Assembly (NCBI GenBank): GCA_934047225.1
Contig: OW203993.1
Span: 22,706,069 to 22,770,068, forward strand
Source of the DNA: Ypsolopha sequella
Lineage: Eukaryota > Arthropoda > Insecta > Lepidoptera > Ypsolophidae
Length of the DNA stretch: 64,000 nucleotides
Reading direction: 5' to 3'
Positions 20,938 to 31,309 of this stretch are shown here, piece after piece. Below the pieces are notes generated by a model that searched no databases, was not told where the DNA came from, and worked only from the letters and a program-made list of their open reading frames with translations. A program made the position numbers and the translations under genes. Numbering within the stretch: the stretch's first letter is position 1; each line of letters opens with the position of its first letter.

Positions 20938-21158
20938 CTACTCCCATACTGAAATAAGGTAATAACCTACAACATCGAAAGCGGTTTTATAAGTAATAAG
21001 ACTGATGACGTAATATTACATTATAACACCGCAATTCTGCGTTGTGATTCGTCAAATTTATTCTAACACCGCTAGATAACCCAACACAAGCAAGCGATAA
21101 TGGTCTGTCTTAATTTCTTAAGCCACGCCCTCTTTACACTTCTCGCTTCTGATTGGTC
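20938..21158 (+). repeat. dispersed repeat, copy 1 (copy 2 at 42850-43070)
   Basis: Shares 'taatattacattataa(c/a)accgc', 'attctgcg(t/c)tg(t/c)gatt' and a 'ccacgccc(t/c)ctttа'-type block, then 'ctgattgg(t/c)c', with 42850-43070 in the same orientation. Together with the block at 21877-21990 this forms a longer element. Confidence 0.7.
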
Positions 21159-21876
21159 TTAAGCATCTACATATTAATTCCATGGGTTCAGGTATCATAA
21201 CGAGTATCACGACGATATTATGACGGTACCTTTCACCTCCGGTACCGTTAGCAGATTGAGGCACGTTTAGTTGTTTCGATTTTTAATTTTTTTCAATATA
21301 AGTGGAATGGGACGGGAGTGAATTTCAAGTTGATTAAGATGCAGTGTGAGGTGTAGAATAAATATTATAAAATTTTAAATTAATAAAACTCTATATGTAT
21401 TTTTTGTCTGACTGTACATTTGGGGATCACTCATACAAACGCAATTCTCAGGTCTCGCCTTCTTACCTGTACTTCATTGTTGCTGCCTTAGCATTTCCCG
21501 CATTTCAAAAAATGCGCAGGTAAGTCATATTACTTGTGTACACCTGTACATTAGTAGGCTTCACTGTCCGTCGTTAGTCAAAACAGGCGTAAGGCAAGTG
21601 GTCAACAAACTTACTTAACATTGTATAGGGAGAGTTCTAAATTTTTTTTTTCTGTTCAATAAGTTACTTTAGAAATAGGTGAATAAAATACTCAAATATA
21701 TATATATATATAACTCATAACATGAATTTTTATTACATTTCTATAACTTTTTTAATTACACTATATTGTTTAACCTCCAAATTTACAATTTATACCTAAT
21801 ATTACTTACAGTAGAAAATATATTATCTTTATTACAGATCTGCTACAGATATAAATATAATGCACATAGAAATCAC

Positions 21877-21990
21877 CAACAGACCGGACTGTCACTATCT
21901 GTCATGGATTGTATAGAAAGCGTGAGGAAATACGACCTTTGTCGAACATTGGCGAAGGTTTCTATGCGCATTATTCAAATGGTATTACTG
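21877..21990 (+). repeat. dispersed repeat, second block (related to 42662-42775)
   Basis: 'attgta(t/c)aga', 'gtaaggaaa/gtgaggaaatacga' and 'tatgcgcattat' correspond in order to the copy at 42662-42775, part of the same family as 20938-21158. Confidence 0.6.
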
Positions 21991-22064
21991 TACAAATGCA
22001 TACTACATCGAACAAAATAAGGGTGTGTAATTGAAAATGATTAATTTAGGTAATATATGGGGCT

Positions 22065-22318
22065 GTGGCGTGCATACAACTTTTTCCGAAAAAGCAATCA
22101 GAAGGTAAAGTTTGACAATAAAAAAATTAAAAAAAAAATTAATAATACTTTGGAAAAAGAAAGTTTGTATGACGCCAGGTTAGGCACTGCCTACCCTAGA
22201 GTGAACATTTTCATACCAACTTTTCTTTTTTCAATGTGTTATTTAAATTTTACATATTTTTTATTGTCAAGCTTGACCTTCTGATTGCTTTTCCGGAAAA
22301 AAGTTCTATGCACGCCAC
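22065..22318. mobile_element. 254-bp palindromic MITE
   Basis: 'gtggcgtgcata...gaaaaagcaatcagaaggt' on the left is mirrored by 'accttctgattgcttttcc...tgcacgccac' on the right. The centre contains 'tgacgccaggttaggcactg'. No coding sequence. Confidence 0.8.
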
Positions 22319-22389
22319 CGATATGGGGCAAATGTTGTATAATTAAAACAAATAATAGGTTTGTATACCTAGACGAACGAAGTCTAGAG

Positions 22390-22576
22390 CAGTGTTTTTC
22401 AAACTGTGGGTCGCAAATCCCTGAGGGGTCGCAGTTATCATTCTAGATAATGTGGTAGTTGGGTTCGATATTTGTAACAAAAAAAAACACAAGTTAGAAA
22501 CAGCGGAGGGTAGGGGGCCTCGAAATATTTTTCCGTACTAAGGGGGTCGCGCCATGAAAAAGATTGAAAAACACTG
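22390..22576. mobile_element. 187-bp hAT-type MITE (CAGTGTTTTTCAA family)
   Basis: Ends cagtgtttttcaaac and, reversed, cagtgtttttcaatc. Flanking octamers gtctagag and gtctagat agree at 7 of 8. Next to the ends is 'gggtcgc', typical of hAT MITEs widespread in animals. Confidence 0.88.
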
Positions 22577-22966
22577 GTCTAGATGTAAAAATGCAAAACC
22601 GTTTAAAAACTAAAATTAATGTTCGGAACTGAGAGTAATAAGAACTAAGTACATTAATATAACATAATTTTTCTTCCAACTTCTACAATAGTATAACGAA
22701 GTTTATGGGTTGCCGCAAGCGGTGCTCTAGTAAGATCGGATGCGGTGCCGTCAATAGCAGCGGTAACGTATACACTTCCAATAGAAGAGGATACGTTACC
22801 GCTGGAGCTACTGTAGTACGTTCGGACATAGTAATATATATGAATATCCATTATTTTCTGTTCCATATTAAAACTAACTTTAATTTGGCTCAGGTATAGA
22901 CATCGCTTGTATTAACACAATAGATAACACAGCTAAGACTCACTATTATTTATGCGAGAAAAACTC

Positions 22967-23001
22967 GACGTTTCGGTCAACTTAAGAGTGACCTTCATCA
23001 G
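22967..23001 (-). ncRNA. hammerhead-ribozyme-like core (left arm)
   Basis: The minus strand reads CTGATGA, one extra A, a GGTCA/TGACC stem II, GAAA, CGTC. This has the conserved CUGAUGA and GAAA boxes and a GUC-type cleavage site, with a minimal self-complementary stem III (ACGU). The extra A after CUGAUGA and poor stem I pairing make activity uncertain. Confidence 0.35.
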
Positions 23002-23621
23002 GCTTCGCGAGGTGCACCGGCGCGTGCGACACCCTCACGAGGACTGAATATTCCCGCTACCCATTACCACTGCGCCCGCGCCCCCGCCACCGCTGCTGCC
23101 GCGGCCGCATCCGATCGTCTCTGAGTCCCGCTGCGCCCTCGCCGTTGCCGGCTGGAGCCGGCACGATTTGTTCCGGTTAAGTGTGATCTTGAGGTAGAAC
23201 TATGTGGGCGACTTCTTGTGTATCTTCGGAAACAGCTATACAGACCGCACTGACGATGTCCTCTACTAATGTCGGAGCTTTTCCTTTAAAAGCTGCATCG
23301 CGAACCGGTTTCCAAGTTGTAGGCACTTGCCAGCCACAGTCTCTGTTGAAATTCGGATTTCGAGATATCTCAATTGACTCACGTATCTTACGGGGGACGA
23401 AAAACCTTTCCTTTGCGAGGACGCTGACTTTATCGAACCGGATATAGTGAGTCGTGTCCGCGTTTAGGGCATGTTCTGACTTTTTTCATGCTCCTGATGT
23501 GCTCCTTAAGTCTCACCGCGGGCGCAGCGGGCTCAGCTGATGCGGCCGCGGCAGCCTGAGCGCGGGCGCGGTGGTGATGGGTAGCGGAGATGTTCAGTCC
23601 TCGTGAGGGTGTCGCACGCGC

Positions 23622-23656
23622 CTGATGAAGGTCACTCTTAAGTTGACCGAAACGTC
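23622..23656 (+). ncRNA. hammerhead-ribozyme-like core (right arm)
   Basis: Identical core to the left-arm copy in the opposite orientation: CTGATGA at 23622-23628, stem II GGTCA/TGACC, GAAA at 23649-23652, predicted cleavage after C23656. The same caveats apply. Confidence 0.35.
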
Positions 23657-23704
23657 GAGTTTTTCTCGCATAAATCATAGTGAGTCTTAGCTGTGTTATC
23701 TATT

Positions 23705-24369
23705 TTGTCATGATGGACACTCACCCTAATTTTAGTGATATAATCGCTTGTCTTATTTCTTACGAAGCGTATAATCTTTGCACCTTGACGAAATGTTAAC
23801 AACATACATATTGCAAATAAAAATAAAGAAAAATTTGTTGAAATTAAGAACGTGGTAGTTCATTTCAATAAAAAAGCAAGACATACTTTTTTAAGTCTTT
23901 GTGCATGAAACAATTAATTGAACGAGTGAGCGAAGCGAACGAAGTTCTCCGAGTCTACTTGAACAATCTTTCGTTTGTATGTATGTATGTATGAATGTTT
24001 TTCCGACGATAACTCGAGTATCGTTGATCGGAACGTCATGAAATTTGATAGGCAAGTAAATGAGACAAAATTAATTTTTAAGTTCGAACATGAGCCAAAT
24101 TGGTCAAGATCGAATCGCGAGTTCACAGTTCGGGGCGAACAAAGTATTTCTAAAGGGATATGTGGCAAAGGCAATCACTTAAATCTATTATTTTAACGGC
24201 GGAAGCTAAAACAGGAAGCATTTATTTTTCTCTTCTACATTGGAAACAGTCATAAACTATTAATCTTTTCTCACTTTGATAAGAACTTAAGGTTCGGGTG
24301 TTCTTACCCTTAGTATAGGTATATCGCCGATTATGTTTTGTCAGTTGGTTCAATATTGTTTATATTAAA
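23705..24369. other. intergenic, no gene seen
   Basis: A 'tgtatgtatgtatgtatg' microsatellite-like run lies at about 23977-23992. 23915-23945 has 'aacgagtgagcgaagcgaacgaag', a low-complexity motif frequent in lepidopteran repeats. The short ORF pair at 23914-24196 is not supported. Confidence 0.4.
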
Positions 24370-24743
24370 GTTAAACGTCAGTCGCTTAACAAAAAATGCA
24401 TAACTTAAATTTTGTATTTCTTGATTAAAAGTTAAAATTGAAAAACATTGAGGTATGTGGCAGTTAACACCAATAGTTTAGTTTCAGTGAGGTTTATAAT
24501 GAGTTTGTAATTTAATGCATAATTAGTAATGGTCCAACACAACTTAAAATGCTGTTTTAACTTTGTTTGGACCAGATCATGACTAATTATGCATTCAATT
24601 TTAAACTCATGCTTTATTAACCTCATTTATACTGAAATATTGGTGTTAACTGCCACATACCTAAATGTTTTTAAATTTTTTAATTCTAAACAAGAAATAC
24701 AAAGTTAAGTTATGAACTTTGTGCTAAGGGACTGACGTTTAAC
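24370..24743. mobile_element. 374-bp palindromic MITE, copy 1
   Basis: Left 'gttaaacgtcagtcgctta', right reversed 'gttaaacgtcagtccctta'. Arms continue with 'atgtggcagttaacaccaat' and its mirror. Copy 2 at 55850-56568 is interrupted by a hAT MITE. Confidence 0.85.
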
Positions 24744-25624
24744 CTTAACTTCGAAACATTGATTGACATCAACTTTTTCCTTTACTTGGTCAAAGTTAGG
24801 GTGAATGAGAGGAGCCTAGAGTCGAGTGTGTCGAGCCCCGAGTGTCGTAAACTGAGATACAGCATCTGAGGTTGGCTGGTTGTACGAGTGGCGCATTCTG
24901 GACCCTTAGAACACCACGATCCAACTGATAAATTCTTTCCCTTCAACTGGTGCTAGGCGTTTGCCACGGCTCGTCACCTCAATCATAATAAGACCATGCC
25001 GCCAAGCGAGTTATCGAGGCATGATGTCGTGAGAAGCCGTATGCGGGAGAATAGTTACTATACTTTTTTTCATTTCAATCGCCTTTGACTTTTACTTTTT
25101 TAGGAATAACTGCTCTTCCACGTAGTTCTAAGGCTAAGGAAGGCAAAGCAACGGTTGTGCATTTCAAGATCATTGCATTAAATCTATTGTACTACAAAAT
25201 TAGTCGCTGATGTTTGTTTTAAATGCGCAAAATTAACTTCATAGCAAAACAATTCAATTAGAATCTAAGTACGCCGGTTTAAATATATAGGTATACATAC
25301 CTGTTTACCATTACTACGAACGTATAGTCGAGGCCAGATCGATTGAGATTTCAGGATATTGACCTTCCGGTCGTTTGACCAGGGGTTGCAAACCTACAGG
25401 TTTATTTTATAAAGGTATTGTATTAATTTTCCAATTTAAATGGTGTATTGTTCAAGTGACAATGTAAGATTAAAATAAATTAATATTATCTATTGTTTAC
25501 AAAATTACGGGAGATTGCTGAAGCACCAAAATCACTATTTATTTTCTTTATTTAATTTATACCCAATAATTTGTCACATGTTGTCTTAATACAAAACAGG
25601 TAAACTAAGATAACAAGCTAAGTA
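24744..25624. other. intergenic, no gene recognised
   Basis: 25334-25355 (ggccagatcgattgagattt) pairs with 25819-25840 (aaatctcaatcgatccggcc), a further inverted pair overlapping the next element. Confidence 0.4.
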
Positions 25625-26236
25625 AAATATTTTTCAATGCAAGTGCTCGTAAAGGCCCACTTTTTATGCATCAAAACTGAACAGAAAGTCGATTATTTTG
25701 CCCTAGGGCTTTATTATTATTATTTTTTTTATATTATTTACAATGGTTGGCTAACCTGCAGCCTTTCCTGTTTACCATAAATGGTATACTTTTTTTCTCG
25801 TCATCTCGTCATCGTCGTGAAATCTCAATCGATCCGGCCTCAGCTTTATGTACAAGTATTTTTATATAATATACGCCCAAATAGTAGTTTATGCTACAAG
25901 GGCGCAAAGGAATAAATTACGAGGACGATTTAAAACACGAGCGTAGCGAGTGTTTTAAACGTAACCGAGTAATTTATTGCTTTTACGCCCGTGTATCATA
26001 CTACATTTTTCAATGCATAGTGTGAGGAAATGAAAACAAATATAATCTTGTGAACTTTAAATTATAATTGGCTCAAAAGGACTGTATCCATAGCCATTAA
26101 ACTGCAGGTTAGCCAACCATTGTAAATAAATTAAAAAAAAATATATATTAAAGCCCTAGGGCAAAATAATCGACTTTCTGTTCGGTTTTGATGCATAAAA
26201 AGTGGGCCTTTACGAGCACATGCATTGAAAAAAATA
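25625..26236. mobile_element. foldback MITE with ~136-bp arms
   Basis: 25625-25760 (gctcgtaaaggcccactttt ... gttggctaacctgca) is inverted at 26102-26236. The loop includes 'acgagcgtagcgagtgtttt'. No coding sequence. Confidence 0.8.
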
Positions 26237-27400
26237 TTATTTATTTTGGTAACTTGATATTGAACTACGCCGTTACGATTGTACTAATTTCATAATTGTG
26301 CTATACAATGTCATATTTGTAACAAAATATACATTAACTAACGAAAATACATGCAATTTATATTTAAAGCAATTAACAATATGTGTAAATATTTATCATG
26401 TTACCTAACTAAGTATGACTTTTAACAAGATTATGAACTGCCAAAAAATATTACTTCCAAAAAGTATTTACAAAATTATATTAAAACAAATACATTATAA
26501 TAATAGCTGGAATAAGCAAGAGATCTTAGGATACTAATACTATCCTACCACGACTTTGATACGCATTGCCTTTTGCTCGCGGTTTCTTTCGCACAAAAAT
26601 TTAGTTATTGTTCAGGAAATATAATTTGCACTGATAAATCTATTTATCTATTAATCTATTCGGCTTATCTATTGTGTGATACTGATTATCACATACATAA
26701 ACATTGTAAATGGAGTAAAAGGTCTTGATACATTATATTGAGAGCTGGTGTTCATCACACTTGAACACATGGTGATTGTTTTTAAAATTGATTATTCTTT
26801 TATTATTTCGTACGTAACCCTGTGTGGCTAGTTGTAAATAAATATGTTGGGTATATAAATAACTCTTTTTCTTACAATTAGCTACTTCTCAGAGAATTAG
26901 ATATATCAACATTAACTCTTCAAAGTTCGTGGCCGTGAGTCGTGACTTACGGGCACGTGCCTCTATTGTTCAATTGTTATCCAAAGTTGATCCGATGATC
27001 CGAATTGGTGCAAATTATATTTCCTGAACTAAACATACCATACTAAGGCCATATCGAGATAAAAGAGGCTCCAATGTTTAAACTGAGAAATGGAGACTGT
27101 TTTAACCCCGATTTTACGCGTTTCTAAGTATATTTTTGCTTCGTCCCTGGGGAACCTTCTGTGTTTAAATGTAGCCTATGCTTAAACGGATAGTGTCACT
27201 TACAGCAGTGAATAATTAAACTATCAGTGACGTATGTCCATTAGTTTGTCGACGCTACCACATCTGAAAAATAGAAATTAGAATTGTATTACAAAGATGG
27301 AATTTTTGTTCATTTATCATATAAATAAGTACGTGCACCAGTATTTGGTTTTTGTGTTTACAATTGCTCAATAACGTTCATTATAGTGTTCCGCTAAAAG
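26237..27400. other. intergenic, nothing recognised
   Basis: AT-rich sequence without a plausible ORF or repeat structure up to the Tc1/mariner-type element. Confidence 0.45.
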
Positions 27401-27830
27401 GATACTTTTATAAATTTTGTGAAATTCGACACCTAAGATGACTCTTTCCAGTGCCACAGCTACACGATTCCATATTCTAAGATTCTTATTTTTTTTTTCA
27501 GAATTCTGAATAGCCCTGCTATTGACCTCAGTCCAAAATCAAACTAATATGATACACATTTATAAGAAAAAAAAATCATTTTTGTTCGAATTATGAGTTT
27601 GAAATTTTTTATTTGCTAACTTTGACTCTTCATACTGTGAAAAAAATGTACTACGCTTAGGTTGCAAGTAATTTTAATTAATAGGTGATTTAGTGCAGTT
27701 TCTTAAATAGTAAAATAATTGCCATGTTTTACTTTAGAAAAAAGTATTATTGCTATTCTACTGTAATAGGAGCTCATCTTAAAAATATTTTAATACTTAG
27801 ATATTCGAATGAAAACACTTGTTAAATTAA

Positions 27831-28148
27831 GTGACAGGTATTTACAAAAAAAAACTAATTGAAATTGGAAGCAGGTGTTCAAACTGCCTGCCTCGGCAAT
27901 TTCTTAGAAAGGAGCGATCGGTGTTTTATTTCAAGAATCAGAGTGAGATAGATAGTGACGCCATTTTACAAGTAATGTGTTCAAACTGCCTGCCTCGGCA
28001 ATTTCTTAGAAATGAGCGATCGGTGTTTTATTGCATAAATCAGAGTGAGATAGATAGTGACGCCATTTTACAAGAGTTAGAGGGAGATAGTAACACTGTA
28101 AGTAAGAAAGAGATAGACAGTGACAAAATTTTACATGAGATAGAGTAA
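27831..28148 (+). CDS. hypothetical 105-aa ORF with duplicated 34-aa unit, inside the Tc1/mariner-type element
   Basis: A 102-bp unit is repeated in tandem (27875-27976 and 27977-28078) without breaking the frame, giving two copies of CSNCLPRQFLR(K/N)ERSVFY followed by NQSEIDSDAILQ, then a partial third acidic unit (KKEIDSDKILHEIE). The start of the ORF lies in the left TIR. It could be a small accessory protein, or simply an untranslated leader with a length-neutral duplication. I do not recognise the sequence. Confidence 0.35.
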   Translation: MTGIYKKKLIEIGSRCSNCLPRQFLRKERSVFYFKNQSEIDSDAILQVMCSNCLPRQFLRNERSVFYCINQSEIDSDAILQELEGDSNTVSKKEIDSDKILHEIE

Positions 28149-28397
28149 TCAATCACTGTTTTTTTGTTTGTCAGTACGCTACGCTACTTCGTTTGCTGTG
28201 CTTACGCTGCGCTTTTGTCTCGGTTCTTTCATTTTAAACTTACGAATTTTGCTTTGTTCTCTGGACTTGTGTGTTGCCAAGTGATTTGATTTGAATTTAT
28301 TTGCGAGTAAAAGTAATTATTTGGAGAAAAAACGAACTGACCTGGCCTACTCCTGGACTTTGTGGTTGTGTTAAATAGAAGTTAAATACTTCTCATT

Positions 28398-29462
28398 ATG
28401 CCGGACTTGTATACTGCTGAGGAATACGCTAACATGCATTACATTTATGGGGAATGCAAAGGCAATGGTGCTGCTGCAGCTGATCTGTATCACCAAAGAT
28501 ATCGGAATGCGTTGAGATATCCAGATTATCGCGTATTCGCAAATATTCACCTTGCATATTCGGAGGGCAGAATGCCTCACCACCCTGCTAGAACAGGAAG
28601 ACCACATATGGATTACGACGAATAAGTTTTGCAAGAGATTCAAAGTGATCCAACTACTTCAGCACGAGCAATCGAAAGGCGTACAAGGATACCAAAATCT
28701 ACTGTCAACAGAATTACACGGCGCCATCGGTACCACCCATATCATGTGCAACGTGTGCAAACGTTACTTCCGCGTGACTACGAAAAACGTGTCCAATTTT
28801 GCGAAAGAATGCTGCAGAAACATAGGGAAGATCCAGAGTTCCTAGACAACATTTTATGGTCAGATGAAAGCACATTCAAAAAAGATGGTTTCATGAACAT
28901 GCATAATCTTCATAGTTATTCACTTGAAAACCCACATTCAATTCGACAAGAAAAGTCACAATATCGCTTTGAAGTAAATCTGTGGACAGGCATTTTGAAT
29001 GGCCAAATAATTGGTCCCTTTGAGTTACCAGAAAACCTCAACGGAGAAACGTACCTCGATTTCTTAGAAAATGAATTGCCGAATCTCTTGGAAGACGTGC
29101 CATTGAATAGAATCAGGGCAACGTGGCTTCCAAATGATGGCTGTCCAGCTCATTACGCATTAAATGTGAGAAATTATTTGAACGAAGCTTATGAACAAAG
29201 ATGGATCGGCCGTCTTGGTCCCATTTTGTGGCCTCCGAGATCTTCAGATTTAAATCCTCTGGATTTTTTCTACTAGGGTTGTATCAAGGAGAAGGTATAC
29301 TCGAAACCAATTAATGACATTGATCAATTGAGACAACGAATTAATGAATGCGCACAACAAATAAATGTTGCAAGATTTGCAAGAACGATCAAGAGATCTT
29401 TCCTGAAAAGATGCCGTGCTTGCATAAGGCTCGGTGGCAGGCATTTTGAACACATTATCTGA
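28398..29462 (+). pseudogene. Tc1/mariner-superfamily transposase with two in-frame stops
   Basis: 355 codons in a single frame. Residues 1-65 (YTAEEYANMHYIYGECKGNG) are the helix-turn-helix leader domain known as DUF4817 in insect proteins. A second HTH follows (TSARAIERRTRIPKSTVNR). The DDE_3 catalytic domain has first aspartate LWSDESTFK, second LPNDGCPAH and third WPPRSSDLNPLDFF, a DD...D arrangement. A TAA interrupts after MDYDE (28623-28625) and a TAG replaces the expected Trp after LDFFY (29274-29276). The protein otherwise ends naturally at 29460-29462. Both lesions are single-base-type nonsense changes, so decay is recent. Confidence 0.92.
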
Positions 29463-30042
29463 TTTTAATTATTTTTTTTCAATAAATACCTCTTACCTAA
29501 GCTTAATGTGTTTTAATTCGAATTCTTAAATAATAAAATATTTTCAAAATGAGCTCCTATTACAGTAGAACACCTGCTCTTAATTTCAATAAAGTTTTTT
29601 TGAAATGCCTTTCACTTAATTTAACAAGTGTTTTCATTTGAATATCTAAGTATTAAAATATTTTTAAGATGAGCTCCTATTACAGTAGAATAGCAATAAT
29701 ACTTTTGTCTAAAGTAAAACATGGCAATTATTTTACTATTTAAGAAACTGCACTAAATCACCTATTAATTAAAATTACTTGCCACCTAAGCGTAGTACAT
29801 TTTTTTCACAGTATGAAGAGTCAAAGTTAGCAAATAAAAAATTTCAAACTCATAATTCGAACAAAAATGTTTTTTTTCTTACAAATGTGTATCATATTAG
29901 TTTAATTTTGGACTGGGGTCAATAGCAGGGCTATTCAGGATTCCGAAACAAAAATAAGAATCTTAGAATATGAAATCGTGTAGCTGTGGCACTGGAAATA
30001 CTCATCTAAGGTGTCGAATTTCACAAAATTCATAAAAGTATC

Positions 30043-30184
30043 AATAACTCGAAAACTATCGACTTTATACTGAGGTCATATTTTGATATTCTGGATAGTC
30101 ATGAGCTGGCCTATGAGCCCTCTAAGGGATAACTTTGACTTTTGGGACACCCTGTATACAATGTACTCTAATTGCTATTAAAAT
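30043..30184. repeat. flank of the Tc1/mariner-type element
   Basis: Contains 'ttttgggacaccctgtatac', a motif often found at the ends of lepidopteran mobile elements; it may be the true outer terminus on this side. Confidence 0.3.
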
Positions 30185-30510
30185 TTCATTTAACCAAGTC
30201 CTAGAGAAGCACAGAACAATATTGTTCTGTGGCAATATTGTTCTGTGGTTAAAAACCATCTAATGAAATATAATCGCAGTCTATATATAATTCCAAATTG
30301 TCTAACCAGGAGAAAAGGTATCGAAAAAGGCCTCATTTCAATATATATTTTTTCGAGCCAAGTTTCTCCAATCACGTTTCTGTTTAACAGATCCCCAGAA
30401 AGGGGTTCCAAAAAATTATATACTATTTTATAAAAATACTTCTGTACTAGTAAGTACGCAAGCTCTAAAAGTGTAATTTTTTTTCCGTAGCGTCTTAACT
30501 TCGAGACGAC
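30185..30510 (+). repeat. dispersed repeat C (inverse copy at 43745-44020)
   Basis: 'attataatcgcagt', 'cctcatttcaatatatattt', 'ccaatcacgtttctg' and 'ttttttccgtagcg' occur in reverse order and complement at 43745-44020. The short ORFs here are by-products. Confidence 0.6.
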
Positions 30511-30639
30511 CAAGTTAGACAGCGCGATCTGTGATTATAAATCCTAAAGTATGGTTTGCAACACAGCATGTATCCTTATCCATGTTTGATACGTTCTGGG
30601 CGAACGCCATTCATCCTAGGTCCACGCCTGTGTCTCGGT

Positions 30640-30906
30640 GCTTGCGGTACGGTTCACGTACATTTGTTTTCAATTCAAATATTTCCCAAACTAATGATTT
30701 GCGCGGGTACGTTTCTTTTGGAAATAAACGTGGTATCTGTAAAAGGTAGCTGTCTATGTACACCCGGTATATACCTTAAAAACTCGATAATTTCCCAAAC
30801 TAATGGATCACGCGGGGATGTTTCTTGGGAAAAGTGGTTCAGTATGATCGGTAGAATATGTATGTGGTTTCATTTAAAGATTTATATTATTACACCCGGT
30901 ATATAC
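30640..30906 (+). repeat. dispersed repeat A (copies 2 and 3, partly tandem)
   Basis: 30670-30720 and 30767-30906 both carry 'atttcccaaactaatg(g/a)at' and 'gcgggg(a/t)' with 'tttctt'. The second, fuller copy ends 'attattacacccggtatata' and abuts foldback B. Related to 13556-13690 and, inverted, to 45228-45365. Confidence 0.75.
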
Positions 30907-31159
30907 TGGGTGTTAAGATGAAGTTGCGGAGCTGAAAACTGGCGACAGTACTCGTCCATACGAACAACTTTCCGTGAAAAAAATTCGAGTAATCGAGAAA
31001 AAAAAAATCTGTTGTTTCATACATTTTGGTCGGTTATGTAACTTTTCCATGGAACAGCCGATATTTTTTCGCGATTTGATGGTTGGCATAGTAAAAGTTG
31101 TTCGTATGAACGAGAAGCCAGTTTCCGGCTTCCACAACATCATCTTAACACCCAGTATA
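30902..31159. mobile_element. foldback element B, overlapping the MTMR stop codon
   Basis: Left end 'tatactgggtgttaagatga' and right end, reversed, 'tatactgggtgttaagatga'. Inside, 'gaaaactggc' and 'cgaacaactttt' are mirrored. The last codons of the MTMR gene (Tyr-Thr-Gly-Cys-stop) are these terminal bases. A second copy, interrupted, is at 44651-45222. Confidence 0.9.
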
Positions 31160-31309
31160 GAAGATACAAGAAGGATCGTCACCTGGCGGGGAAGGGCTAG
31201 TGCAGGCGGAACAGAGGGGCGCGGCGCGGGGTGACGCCAACGCAGGGAGGGGGGCACGGCGAGACACGCAACGGGTACACACCGCTCTGCCGCAACCCCA
31301 GCAGTGATG
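31145..31309 (-). CDS. MTMR6/7/8-like: MTMR last exon (FYVE C-terminal half, stop)
   Basis: Acceptor tttatttgaag above 31309. Encodes [14 protein letters not shown], a Pro/Ala/Arg-rich loop, LCSAC, then a short tail ending YTGC and TAA. The final five codons lie in the TIR of foldback B. Confidence 0.9.
   Translation of the reverse strand, partial: HHCWGCGRAVCTRCVSRRAPLPALASPRAAPLCSACTSPSPPGDDPSCIFYTGC

Larger units (their letters stand above)
22919..23704. mobile_element. GC-rich 786-bp palindrome with hammerhead-like cores
   Basis: The ~190-bp arms match: left 'aatagataacacagctaaga' continues through 'tatgcgagaaaaactcgacg', with the same sequence reversed from 23704. Toward the centre the arms become GC-rich and diverge (gctgccgcggccgcatc in both). 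The centre at 23200-23450 is unique. No ORF of note. It may be two Penelope-type element ends joined head to head. Confidence 0.75.
27401..30042 (+). mobile_element. Tc1/mariner-superfamily transposon with ~480-bp inverted repeats
   Basis: The left arm 27401-27881 (gatacttttat(a/g)aattttgtg ... gcaggtgttc) is mirrored at 29568-30042 with some divergence. It encloses a 34-aa in-frame duplication and a transposase ORF carrying two nonsense codons. Long TIRs are unusual but known for Tc1-like elements. Exact termini and TA duplication are unclear because the repeat may extend beyond the mirrored part. The autonomous function is lost in this copy. Confidence 0.85.
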
